A stretch of DNA of 64,000 bases, taken from the NCBI GenBank assembly GCA_964581605.1, contig CAZOPF010000003.1, positions 1 to 64,000 on the forward strand. The letters are read 5' to 3'. The position numbers were made by a program, and so were the translations under genes. Under the pieces are notes generated by a model. The model was not told where the DNA came from, made no database searches, and saw nothing but the letters and a program-made list of their open reading frames with translations. The first letter of the stretch is position 1. Each line of letters opens with the position of its first letter. This document shows, piece after piece, positions 1 through 7,665 of this stretch. Origin of the DNA: CAADGU01 sp964581605. Its GTDB lineage: Bacteria; Chloroflexota; Anaerolineae; Promineifilales; Promineifilaceae.

Positions 1-112
1 AGCGGAGGAGCGGAGGAGTAGGGGAGAATTCTCCTACTCACCTCTGCCCCTCTGCTCCTCTGCCCTTCTCACCTCCGCCCCTCTGCTCCTCCGCTCCTTT
101 TCTCCTCTGCTA
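1..112. repeat. G/C-strand stutter repeat at window edge
   Basis: The first 112 bases are built from variants of GGAGCGGAGGAG on one side and CTCCTCTGCCCCTCTG on the other, forming an imperfect inverted repeat around position 30. The right half runs into the 3' end of the ProW gene and encodes its last residues. It is one of many such word-based palindromes in this window. Confidence 0.7.
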
Positions 113-2177
113 ACCGCCCCGCCCACGCCTGGGAGATGCGGTCAATAATCACCGCCAGGACGACGATGGCCAACCCGGCTTCAATGCTGCGGCCCAGCTC
201 GTTTTGCGCCAGCCCGCTCACCACTTCCAGCCCCAGGCCCGCACCCCCTACCAGCCCGGCACAAATGACCATGGCCAGCACCATCATAATCGTCTGGTTC
301 ACACCGAGCATGATGGCGGGCAGCGCCAGGGGAATTTGCACTTTGGCCAGGATTTGCCAGTCGGTGGAGCCAAAGGCATTGGCCGCTTCCACCACTTCTG
401 CTTCCACGCGGCGAATGCCCAGGCTGGTGAGGCGGATCACCGGCGGCAGGGCATACAGCACCGAGGCCAGAATCCCGGCCACGCGCCCCACGTTAAAGAG
501 CATCACCACCGGCACCAGATAGACAAACACGGGGATGGTCTGCAAAAAGTCGTTCATCACCCGCAAGCCCCGGTCGGCGTGGTCATTGCGAGCGGCCCAA
601 ATGCCCAACGGAATGCCGATGAGGACGGAGATGATGACGGCCACAATCACCTGGCTGAGGGTGTCCATGGCCAGTTCCCACATGCCCAACAGCCCCACCA
701 GGAACATGCCCGCCAGGGTGTAAAGCGCCAATTTTTTGCCGGAGACGGCGTAGGCCACGGCCGTCAACAAACCCATCACCACCGGCCACGTCAACCGCTC
801 CACCAGCAGCAGGCGCAAGGGAGCCAGCAGGTAAATGGTGATGAAGTCGCTGAACGGCCCGGTACCAATGTTGCTGTCACCAATGCGGTACAAATTGACC
901 TGCGCCCACTTCACCAGCGCGTCAATAGGTGCGGCCAGCCCCAGATGCCAGCTTGTGGGGAATTCACGGAAGGCGGGCACGGCCGTACTTGCGGCCATCG
1001 TCACCAACAGTAGGGCAATCAACGCCAACATGCTCATAAAAAAGAAGGGGCGGCGGCTGAGGAAATCACTGCGGCCGGTGAAGGTATGGGTGGCGTAATC
1101 GGCGGCGCTGTAGAGATGGGACACGGCCGTTTCCACCCCTTCCGCTGCCCGTTTGCCCCGCCACGCCTCCGGCAGCAGTCGGAAACCACGAAAATCACCC
1201 CGGCTGCTCCACTCCGTGCGCACAAAGGATTGGCTCAGCCGATCCAGCAGGAAGGCCATAAAAACAATAGCCAGCCCGGCGGCAAAGGCGGTGCCCACGT
1301 TCAAGGTGCGCAGCGAGCGCAGCACCGTCTCGCCCAGGCCGCCGCCGCCGATCAGCGCAGCAATGACCACGATGCTCAAGGCCATCATGATCGTCTGGTT
1401 GACGCCGGTCATGATCGCCGGAGTCGCCAGGGGCAGACGCACTTTGAACAAAATTTGCCGGTCGGTGGAGCCAAAAGCCCGCGCCGCTTCCACCGTCTCG
1501 CCGGAGACCTGGCGGATGCCCAGGTTGGTCAGGCGGATGACGGGTGGCAGGGCGTAAATGACGGTGGCGACGACACTGGGCACACGGGCGATGCCAAAAA
1601 AGAGCAAGACGGGAATGAGGTAGACGAAGGCGGGCATGGTTTGCATGGCGTCCAGCAACGGCCGTAACGCCCGTTCCACCCGGTCATTTTGCGCCGACCA
1701 GATGCCCAACGGGATGCCAATTTGCAGGGAGATGATGACGGAGACGACCATGAGCGACAGGGTTTGCATACTGCGATCCCAAAAGCCGAGCAGCCCCATC
1801 AGCAGCGTGCAGCCAGCAACGACCAGCGCCAGCCGCAGCCCACCCGCTTTATGCGCTATTAAGAAAATAGCGGCCACAATCACCGGCCAGGGCAACCAGA
1901 GCAGAAAATTCTCCACCCGACGCAGCCCCCAATCAATGGAGGCGCTGAGCGGCTCAAAGAAGTAAAGGAACATAGGGTGCGTCTGCCGGTTAGCCACCAC
2001 CCACCATTTGAACTGGTCGAGCGGCGCACGCAGGCCGATGTTCCACGTTTCCGGGAAGGCCCCCACCTGGGCGGCAGCAAAAACGAGGAAGGCGAGGGTG
2101 AGCACGGCCGTAGCCACCCCCAACCCCACCCACCGCTTATGCGTCGAAATCCGCGAAATAGCAATTGATGCGCTCAT
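69..2177 (-). CDS. proW: Glycine betaine/proline ABC transporter permease, tandem duplicated (ProW/OpuAB type)
   Basis: Membrane channel of a binding-protein-dependent osmolyte importer. At 702 residues it is about twice the usual ProW length because two complete permease units are fused. Each has many hydrophobic segments and an EAA loop for the ATPase (EAARAFGSTD in the first half, EAANAFGSTD in the second), followed by matching VNQTIMM blocks. The ATG lies two bases after the TAA of the upstream methyltransferase gene, with only a weak ribosome site, so translation is probably coupled. Its partners ProV and ProX lie 3 kb away beyond a restriction-modification/toxin island. The last dozen residues (EEKRSGGAEGRR) come from a stutter repeat and are probably not part of the fold. 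Confidence 0.93.
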   Translation of the reverse strand: MSASIAISRISTHKRWVGLGVATAVLTLAFLVFAAAQVGAFPETWNIGLRAPLDQFKWWVVANRQTHPMFLYFFEPLSASIDWGLRRVENFLLWLPWPVIVAAIFLIAHKAGGLRLALVVAGCTLLMGLLGFWDRSMQTLSLMVVSVIISLQIGIPLGIWSAQNDRVERALRPLLDAMQTMPAFVYLIPVLLFFGIARVPSVVATVIYALPPVIRLTNLGIRQVSGETVEAARAFGSTDRQILFKVRLPLATPAIMTGVNQTIMMALSIVVIAALIGGGGLGETVLRSLRTLNVGTAFAAGLAIVFMAFLLDRLSQSFVRTEWSSRGDFRGFRLLPEAWRGKRAAEGVETAVSHLYSAADYATHTFTGRSDFLSRRPFFFMSMLALIALLLVTMAASTAVPAFREFPTSWHLGLAAPIDALVKWAQVNLYRIGDSNIGTGPFSDFITIYLLAPLRLLLVERLTWPVVMGLLTAVAYAVSGKKLALYTLAGMFLVGLLGMWELAMDTLSQVIVAVIISVLIGIPLGIWAARNDHADRGLRVMNDFLQTIPVFVYLVPVVMLFNVGRVAGILASVLYALPPVIRLTSLGIRRVEAEVVEAANAFGSTDWQILAKVQIPLALPAIMLGVNQTIMMVLAMVICAGLVGGAGLGLEVVSGLAQNELGRSIEAGLAIVVLAVIIDRISQAWAGRLAEEKRSGGAEGRR

Positions 2178-2179
2178 GG

Positions 2180-3385
2180 TTATCTACCCTGTACCATTCT
2201 CAGTTCGGATACGATCCTGGAAATCGTCAATGATGGGCCATCAACGACAACAATTTTGGGCGGCAGTTCTTCAGCAAATGAAAAGTAGCCACCTTCTTTC
2301 AAGGCCACCAGGAACATAACAGGTACATTCTTGGTTTTGGCTGCTTGATACAATTTGTTTGCCGCTTCCAAAATTGTTTCGTCCAACCGTTGTACCCGTA
2401 TGGGTATAACACATCCATTCAGGTCATCTTTTAGCAAGGCATCAATCCCCTTGTTTCGCTGAACGGGTACAAATTCTAATCCCCTTAAGAGAGCTAATGA
2501 TTCCTCATCAGCATTTCTATACGCTTCTTGACCCAATTTGAGCAAATCTGATTCACTTTTTGTTAGCTCTGCCAGTCGTTGATGTGAGATTTCAATGGCG
2601 TCAAACGCCACATCTATGCCTATAACCCGACGATTTAATCGTTTGGCAGCAACTAACGTTGTACCGCTGCCACAGAACGGGTCAAGGATTAGATCACGTT
2701 CATTTGAAGCAATTGTGATAATTCGTTCAAGCAAAAGCAGCGGTTTTTGGGTTGGATACCCGCTCCTTTCCTTCGCTTTAGGGTTCAAATAAGGAATAGT
2801 CCAGACATCGCTAAGGGGGACTCCCTTTTTGGGGCCGCCAGGAATAAAATCCCCATTCTCATCAAGATCGTAAACCGATTTACCATATGCATCCCGTTTA
2901 CGACGCTGCAATATCTGGTCTACATTTGTAGAGACAGAATACGCTTCATACAGCGGATTGAAGACATACTCATCAGATTTGGTGTAATAGTAGATTGTTT
3001 GATGGGCAGGTAATAAGTTTCTTTGCGAGTTTGACCAACGTCTATAATGCCAGATTATTTCAGACCGGAATTTATCAGAGCCAAAAACTTCGTCCAACAG
3101 GAGCCGGATGATGTGAGAGGCATTACGATCACAATGAAAAAATATAGCCCCGGATGGATGCAAAATTCTTTCAATTTCCCATAATCGATCAATCAAAAAC
3201 CGGGCATATTCCTTGTTGGATGACCACAGATCATCAAAGGAAAATTCCTGCTGCCGATCTCGCGTAAACAGGCGATGGCTCTTTTGCGTAAAAAAGGGGG
3301 GGTCGAGGTAAACGAGGTTGATGCTATTTGCGTCCAGAGTACGCATGACTTCCAGGCAATCTCCCTGAATCAGGTGGGTGTTCAT
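2180..3385 (-). CDS. Site-specific DNA methyltransferase (type II, beta-class order)
   Basis: Modification enzyme of a type II restriction-modification pair, 401 residues. Catalytic motif IV (DPPF, near residue 29) comes before the S-adenosylmethionine motif I (DPFCGSGTT, near residue 233), the order of beta-class amino-methyltransferases. About 130 residues follow the methylase core and may help target recognition. The start ATG overlaps the end of the upstream endonuclease gene by four bases (ATGA). The gene is visibly richer in A+T than the transporter genes around it and holds no ACGGCCGT octamer, which suggests transfer. Whether it makes N6-adenine or N4-cytosine cannot be read here. Confidence 0.9.
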   Translation of the reverse strand: MNTHLIQGDCLEVMRTLDANSINLVYLDPPFFTQKSHRLFTRDRQQEFSFDDLWSSNKEYARFLIDRLWEIERILHPSGAIFFHCDRNASHIIRLLLDEVFGSDKFRSEIIWHYRRWSNSQRNLLPAHQTIYYYTKSDEYVFNPLYEAYSVSTNVDQILQRRKRDAYGKSVYDLDENGDFIPGGPKKGVPLSDVWTIPYLNPKAKERSGYPTQKPLLLLERIITIASNERDLILDPFCGSGTTLVAAKRLNRRVIGIDVAFDAIEISHQRLAELTKSESDLLKLGQEAYRNADEESLALLRGLEFVPVQRNKGIDALLKDDLNGCVIPIRVQRLDETILEAANKLYQAAKTKNVPVMFLVALKEGGYFSFAEELPPKIVVVDGPSLTISRIVSELRMVQGR

Positions 3386-4089
3386 GCCGTCTTCTCCGTA
3401 TTTTCACTTGCCAGTTTTTCCAGGATGGTTTTCAGGGGGATACCAGTACGCTCTTTAACATACTCCCAGGCAGCCTCGCCAAAGTAGTATTGGCCGCCAA
3501 CGCCAGAATAGAGGGTAGCCAATGTTTCCTGAATTCGTATGGCCTGGGTTCTATTGGGATAAAAAAACATGATCCGAATGGGGGTAAAACCGGCCGCAGC
3601 AATCGCGCTAATGCGGGTATGTTCCTTTGTGATATGGTCGCCATCCGTTGTGGCATCGCGCCATTTGATCTCAATGGCCTCTGACCCAATCAGGCAATCT
3701 ATCTCAAACGTTTTGGGGCGGTTGCCCCGCGTATTCTCAATTCTAACGCTGCCGGAGTCGGGAAATTTTGCCGAAAAGCACAGTTTTGTTGTTTGTTCCA
3801 GAAAGCGGCCGGCCGCATTGTAGAGAAACCGCCCCTTATTCTGGTAAACGTCAATTAGATGCCCTTCTTCACCAGAAACGCCCAAGACACGGTAAACGAG
3901 AAAGTGAGAAACGTCATCTTTTTGCATTTCCTCTATGCGTTCGTCGCTTTTCTGTTTTAAGCGGGCAGCGTAATCGGCCGCCAGTCCGCGAATTTGCTGC
4001 TCGATCTCCTCAATCATGTCCTGCGCCTCATTAACTGGGAATGGAATTCCCAGGTTGATACGGGGAGTGCGCTTTAGCGCACTACTCAA
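3382..4089 (-). CDS. Type II restriction endonuclease, ApaLI-like
   Basis: 235-residue protein with a PD-(D/E)XK-like core: FEIDCLIGSEAIEIKWRD around residues 128-145 supplies the acidic residues and the E-x-K pair. The KWRDATTDGDH stretch and overall length resemble what I remember of the ApaLI-like endonuclease family; this is recognition from memory, so the GTGCAC target is only a guess. The longest reading starts at a TTG (4089). A start at the internal ATG of MIEEIEQQ would lose some 23 residues. It overlaps the methyltransferase gene by four bases, the usual tight pairing for a restriction-modification system. A GTGCGC/GCGCAC palindrome sits over the first codons (4067-4082). Confidence 0.75.
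   Translation of the reverse strand: MSSALKRTPRINLGIPFPVNEAQDMIEEIEQQIRGLAADYAARLKQKSDERIEEMQKDDVSHFLVYRVLGVSGEEGHLIDVYQNKGRFLYNAAGRFLEQTTKLCFSAKFPDSGSVRIENTRGNRPKTFEIDCLIGSEAIEIKWRDATTDGDHITKEHTRISAIAAAGFTPIRIMFFYPNRTQAIRIQETLATLYSGVGGQYYFGEAAWEYVKERTGIPLKTILEKLASENTEKTA
4067..4082. promoter_or_regulatory. Perfect palindrome over the endonuclease start
   Basis: GTGCGCTTTAGCGCAC is a perfect palindrome (7-bp arms around TT) within the first codons of the endonuclease reading frame. It could form a hairpin that slows translation of the nuclease relative to its methylase, or be an operator. Neither is proven. Confidence 0.35.
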
Positions 4090-4096
4090 CTCGACC

Positions 4097-4187
4097 TGTC
4101 ATTCCGAACGTAGTCTGCGGAGCGAGAAATTTTCCGGTCTGACCGGGCCAAAGATTCCTCACCCCCATACGGGAGTTCGGAATGACA
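4097..4187. repeat. Dispersed repeat, TCATTCCGAA family, copy 1
   Basis: Starts with TCATTCCGAACG and ends with TTCGGAATGACA, giving complementary ends around a centre that contains GCGGAGCGAGAAA and AAGATTCCTC. A second copy with the same layout lies at 28262-28349 between pyrC and pyrB. Together with the next element it fills the 348-base gap between the endonuclease gene and the small gene at 4438. Confidence 0.7.
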
Positions 4188-4220
4188 CGGGGCAAGGTTT
4201 GTGTTGTCATACAAATCATC

Positions 4221-4377
4221 GTAGGGGCGGGACAGGCGGGTGATGCCTTGCCGGGTTCACCAAAACCAGGTCTCCCGCCTGTCTCGCCCCGGGGTCTGCC
4301 AACGCGGGGGGCGAGACGGCGCGGAGACGAGGCCCTTTGTTCCCTGCCAATTGTGCCCCGCGCCGTCCCGCCCCTAC
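4221..4377. mobile_element. MITE-like element with 13-bp terminal inverted repeats
   Basis: A 157-bp element bounded by GTAGGGGCGGGAC (4221-4233) and its exact reverse complement GTCCCGCCCCTAC (4365-4377). The interior is GC-rich with further internal complementarity (CTCCCGCCTGTCTCGCCCC and GGGGGGCGAGACGGCGCGG) and no credible coding frame. Size and perfect ends fit a non-autonomous miniature element. No target-site duplication is obvious. Confidence 0.6.
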
Positions 4378-4437
4378 ATCAGGCGGCGGGTTGGTTGTTA
4401 ATTGACCGTTCAAGACTGTTTGTTGGAAGAGCTTATA

Positions 4438-4680
4438 TCAATAAACATGAGTATTGGGCCACTTAAAACGATAACTGCACTGGTCATAATATGCTTTCTT
4501 TAGCCACTCAAGGTCAGATTCATAGTCCTGTAGAGATTGACGAAACTTTTTCGGATCATTCCTCATAAATTTGAACCAGTTGAAACGAATATTCCGGGCA
4601 ATTAGTTGTAATCTTGCGCAACTTTTTGGAGAAGAGGCCAGAAATTTACTCAAAGAGTCCTGGTTTTGAATTCTTGGCAA
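4438..4680 (-). CDS. Small uncharacterised protein in the island
   Basis: 80 codons from a TTG start, 11 bases after the antitoxin gene on the same strand. The product is basic and rich in aromatic residues (RFNWFKFMRND, WLKKAYYDQC, RFKWPNTHVY) with no signal or membrane segment. I do not recognise a family. Position directly after a toxin-antitoxin pair in A+T-rich sequence suggests it belongs to the same acquired unit. It could also be a chance frame, because the start is TTG with no clear ribosome site. Confidence 0.35.
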   Translation of the reverse strand: MPRIQNQDSLSKFLASSPKSCARLQLIARNIRFNWFKFMRNDPKKFRQSLQDYESDLEWLKKAYYDQCSYRFKWPNTHVY

Positions 4681-4691
4681 TTGACTTGTAT

Positions 4692-4922
4692 CTAATTCGT
4701 AAAGTATCTGCGTCCTTCCTGGATGAATTCAAGTATTTCTTCTTTGCTTAAACCCAGGTCTATGCCTTCAACGTCCAATGGCGAACTGCCCTTTGCTTCT
4801 GGAATAATGAGGAATACCTGACCATCCTTTCGCCTCACCCGGATTTCGCCTTCACGGGCGGCTTTATCGAGTAAAGAAGCCAGGTTTTGCCGGGCTTCGG
4901 AATAAGTGTAAACAGCACTCAT
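4692..4922 (-). CDS. Type II antitoxin, Phd/YefM family
   Basis: 76 residues, the normal size for Phd/YefM antitoxins, which bind DNA through the N-terminal half and wrap the toxin with the C-terminal half. The N-terminus (YTYSEARQNLASLLDKAA) matches the family's opening strand and helix, followed by the RRKDGQVFLIIP strand pair. Its ATG overlaps the stop of the VapC-like toxin by four bases (ATGA). The toxin gene comes first, which is the reverse of most VapBC pairs. A palindrome upstream of the toxin is the likely autoregulatory site. Confidence 0.85.
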   Translation of the reverse strand: MSAVYTYSEARQNLASLLDKAAREGEIRVRRKDGQVFLIIPEAKGSSPLDVEGIDLGLSKEEILEFIQEGRRYFTN

Positions 4923-5320
4923 GGCGTCACCTCCACTATTTGTGTATTCACTGATCTGGCGAAATTGAGAAGTCTTTGATCTAATGATAATAAGGGTGAT
5001 TTGTATTTAAGGGCGCAGCGGATCAAATAGGCATCGTAAGCGTATATGTTTAACCTGCTTGCCAGTCTAACCGCTTCTTCAAGTTCCACATCCACAAAGC
5101 GAATAGTTATATTTTGATACGCCTTGATGGCCTGAACGGCATCTTCTACTGTAACGCGATTACGCTTAAACATTGCTGAGAAAGCGTTTCCAATTTCCCA
5201 ATGGATAGAATGGGGGGCAATCAAGTCAACGTTTTGTGTTAATTGTACTAGCTTTGCTTTGTCGGGTTCATTCGTCACCACAGCTATGAGCACGGAACTA
5301 TCTACCACTATATTTGCCAA
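4919..5320 (-). CDS. PIN-domain toxin, VapC family
   Basis: 133-residue PIN-domain ribonuclease. The first acidic residue is in VVDSSVLIAV, a second in the IHWEIGNA segment, and the third in AYDAYLIRCA, the usual D/E/D metal-binding set. Translation starts at a TTG with a strong ribosome site (AGGTGGTG) 8-10 bases upstream; there is no closer ATG. It is the first gene of the island on its strand, with its own promoter and palindromic operator (5340-5387). It probably cuts RNA when freed from the antitoxin encoded directly downstream. Confidence 0.87.
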   Translation of the reverse strand: MANIVVDSSVLIAVVTNEPDKAKLVQLTQNVDLIAPHSIHWEIGNAFSAMFKRNRVTVEDAVQAIKAYQNITIRFVDVELEEAVRLASRLNIYAYDAYLIRCALKYKSPLLSLDQRLLNFARSVNTQIVEVTP

Positions 5321-5339
5321 TTAAATCACCACCTTTCAC

Positions 5340-5387
5340 TTGTACAATGGTACAATTATTCTAACTCTAAAATAATAGAATGGTCAA
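5340..5387 (-). promoter_or_regulatory. Promoter and palindromic operator of the VapC/Phd pair
   Basis: On the minus strand, TTGACC (5382-5387), an 18-base spacer and TAGAAT (5358-5363) make a near-consensus sigma-70 promoter. The predicted transcription start lies in the palindrome TTGTACAATGGTACAA (5340-5355; 6-bp arms). Overlap of an inverted repeat with the start site is the classic arrangement for autorepression by an antitoxin-toxin complex. Read-through could also supply the restriction-modification genes and proW. Confidence 0.6.
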
Positions 5388-5400
5388 GCCAGAACCTGGA

Positions 5401-5437
5401 TTACTTTCCCGGAAACTCGAAGCTTCCGGGAAAGTAA
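5401..5437 (-). terminator. Perfect 14-bp hairpin after proV
   Basis: TTACTTTCCCGGAA (5401-5414) and TTCCGGGAAAGTAA (5424-5437) are exact reverse complements around a nine-base loop, four bases beyond the proV stop codon. There is no U-tract, so it may be a transcript-stabilising hairpin or a factor-assisted terminator. Either way it separates proX-proV from the island and proW. Confidence 0.65.
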
Positions 5438-5441
5438 ATGC

Positions 5442-6461
5442 TCATTCTGCTCCGGCCAGGGCCAGCATGAGGGTTTTGCGGTCTACTTTGCCGACGATGG
5501 TTCCGGCCGTGTCCAGCACGGCAATGGGTGTGTTGTTATTAGCCGTCAATGGGATGAGCCGGTCGAGGGTCATGTCGGCACGGCAGGTGGTTTCGCTGCC
5601 GTCCAGGTTGGTGGGCGGCCGCATGATCGTTTCGGCCGTCAGCACCCGGCCACGGGGCACATCCTTCGTAAATTCGCGCACGTAGTTGTTGGCCGGGCGG
5701 GCCACAATCATGCCGGCCGTGCCCAACTGCACAATCTCGCCGTCCTTCATAATGGCAATGCGGTCGCCCAGTTTAATCGCCTCTAAAAAATCATGGGTAA
5801 TGAAGACGATGGTTTTGTGCAACGCTTGTTGCAGGCGAATCAATTCATCCTGCATTTCGCGGCGGATGAGCGGGTCAAGGGCGCTAAACGGCTCATCGCA
5901 GAGCAGGATTTCCGGGTCAACGGCCAGGGCACGGGCCAGCCCCACGCGCTGCTGCATCCCGCCGCTCAGTTCGTGCGGGTAATGGCTTTCCCACCCTTTC
6001 AGGCCCACCATGTGCAGGACTTCACGTGCTTTGGCTTCCCGTTCGGGGCGGGCCATGCCCTGGATTTCCAGGCCATAAGCTACGTTATCCAGCACACGGC
6101 GGTGGGGGAAGAGGCCGAAACGTTGGAAGACCATGCTTATGGTGTGGCGGCGCAAGTGGCGCAGGTCGTCTTCGTTCATGGTGGTGACGTCACGGCCGTT
6201 CACCCATATCTCGCCTCGTGTTGGCTCAATCAACCGCGTCAGGCAGCGGATGAGCGTAGATTTGCCGCTGCCCGACAACCCCATCACCACAAAAATCTCA
6301 CCTGCCCCCACTTCAAACGACACGTCGCGCACGGCCACCACGTGCCCGGTTTTTTCCTGGATGTCGGCACGGGTGGACACGGCCGTGACCTGCCCAATCA
6401 CATGCTCCGGCGCCGGGCCGAAGATTTTCCAGAGGTGGTTGCAGGTGATTTTGGGTTCCAT
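5442..6461 (-). CDS. proV: Glycine betaine/proline ABC transporter ATP-binding protein (ProV/OpuAA)
   Basis: ATPase that powers osmolyte uptake, 339 residues. Walker A is GLSGSGKST, the signature LSGGMQQR, Walker B LLCDEPFSALD, and the switch histidine follows in FITHD. As in ProV/OpuAA the ATPase is followed by a short CBS-like tail (from about residue 270), which senses ionic strength in characterised members. It follows the proX gene by 86 bases filled by a stutter palindrome. The permease gene that should follow is displaced beyond the restriction-modification/toxin island. Start ATG at 6461. Confidence 0.95.
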   Translation of the reverse strand: MEPKITCNHLWKIFGPAPEHVIGQVTAVSTRADIQEKTGHVVAVRDVSFEVGAGEIFVVMGLSGSGKSTLIRCLTRLIEPTRGEIWVNGRDVTTMNEDDLRHLRRHTISMVFQRFGLFPHRRVLDNVAYGLEIQGMARPEREAKAREVLHMVGLKGWESHYPHELSGGMQQRVGLARALAVDPEILLCDEPFSALDPLIRREMQDELIRLQQALHKTIVFITHDFLEAIKLGDRIAIMKDGEIVQLGTAGMIVARPANNYVREFTKDVPRGRVLTAETIMRPPTNLDGSETTCRADMTLDRLIPLTANNNTPIAVLDTAGTIVGKVDRKTLMLALAGAE

Positions 6462-6474
6462 TCTTTGTCAAAGA

Positions 6475-6546
6475 AGTGAGCAGTAGCGGTTAGCAGTGAG
6501 CAGTAAAGAGACCACTGCCCGCTGCTCACTGCCCACTGCTCACTGA
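6475..6546. repeat. Stutter palindrome, GAGCAGT family, copy 1
   Basis: Left half repeats variants of GTGAGCAGTAGC, the right half their complements (GCTCACTGCCCACTGCTCACT), forming a long imperfect hairpin. It fills the gap between proX and proV. Confidence 0.75.
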
Positions 6547-6547
6547 C

Positions 6548-7480
6548 TCAAGGCAGCCACCCCTGCCACACCGACTCATTCGCATCCACCCACGCCTGCG
6601 CCGCTTCTTCCACCGTCATGCCTTCATCCAGCGAACCCAACATAGCGATCTGGGCATCGCTGCCGTAGTTCATATTCTTGAGCAGCGTATACACATCCGG
6701 CGCTTTTTCGCTCAATTCTGGCGAGAGAATCTTCATTAGCTGGTCTTGTGGATAAGCGCAGGCCACGCCACCGCTTTCCGCCCCGGCATAACATTCGTCG
6801 CTGTAAGGTGGCAGCTCCACCTGCGTCAGGTCAAAGCGGTTGAAAACAGCGTGCGGCGAATAGAAGTAAAACAGCACCGGCTCCTGGCGTTCATATGCCG
6901 AAGAAACGGCCGCCAGCAGCGCGTCCTCCGAACCGGCTGTGACCACCTGCAATTGCAGCCCCAGATTGTTGATAATATCGGCGTCATACTGCACCCAACT
7001 GGGGTCGCCGGCCGTAAACTGGCCCAAATCACCGGTTTCGGCCGTGGCAAACAGCCCGGCCAGCGCCGGGTCAGCATACCCTTCCCAGGTTGCCAGTTCC
7101 GGGTGTTCATTCACCACATAGGTGGGCACAAACCAGCCAATCTCCCCCACCGGCCCCAGCGGACCCCCATCTTCCACCACGCCCTGCTCTTCAATATATT
7201 GGGCAATGCGTTCCCCATGCCCGGACGGCCATACTTCCAGGCTGGCGTCGGCGTCACCGGCCGCCAGCGCGTCCCACTGTGCGTTTTCATCCAACGCCAC
7301 AATCTCTACCGGATTGCCCAACTCTTGCTCAATGATAATTTTGGCAACATTGACATTCAGTTCCGAAGCGGGCCAGGGATTGGCGATCAGGGTAATCGTT
7401 TCCCCACCGCCCCCACCACCGCAGGCTGCCAACAAAACCGCCAGCAAGACCACAATAAACAACAAACTCTTCTTACTCAT
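6548..7480 (-). CDS. proX: Glycine betaine-binding lipoprotein (ProX/OpuAC)
   Basis: 310-residue substrate-binding protein of the betaine importer. A lipoprotein signal peptide (MSKKSLLFIVVLLAVLLAAC, Cys20 as lipid anchor) is followed by a glycine linker and an OpuAC-type binding domain with many tryptophans (NPWPASELN, LEVWPSGHG, PSWVQYD, WVDANESVWQGW) that can form the aromatic box for a trimethylammonium group. It is the first transport gene on this strand, downstream of the EtfA gene. The binding specificity (betaine versus another quaternary amine) is inferred from the neighbouring demethylation genes. Confidence 0.92.
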   Translation of the reverse strand: MSKKSLLFIVVLLAVLLAACGGGGGGETITLIANPWPASELNVNVAKIIIEQELGNPVEIVALDENAQWDALAAGDADASLEVWPSGHGERIAQYIEEQGVVEDGGPLGPVGEIGWFVPTYVVNEHPELATWEGYADPALAGLFATAETGDLGQFTAGDPSWVQYDADIINNLGLQLQVVTAGSEDALLAAVSSAYERQEPVLFYFYSPHAVFNRFDLTQVELPPYSDECYAGAESGGVACAYPQDQLMKILSPELSEKAPDVYTLLKNMNYGSDAQIAMLGSLDEGMTVEEAAQAWVDANESVWQGWLP

Positions 7481-7578
7481 TTCAGCCTCCTCTTGAGTTG
7501 GAGGGCAAATCGCCCACCGCCAATAAGTTGGCCTAATTATGCCCTAAGCGGATCATTTGCACATCAAGGATTTGAATA

Positions 7579-7665
7579 GGACGCGGATGAATACGGATTT
7601 AGCAGATTGACGCGGATTTCTCTCCTTATCCGCGAAAATCTGTACCATCCGCGTTTATCCGCGTT
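7579..7665. repeat. Stutter palindrome, CGGATT family, copy 1
   Basis: Words such as GACGCGGATGAATACGGATT on the left and complementary ATCCGCG words on the right form an imperfect palindrome downstream of etfA. Its right edge includes the etfA stop codon. Confidence 0.7.
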
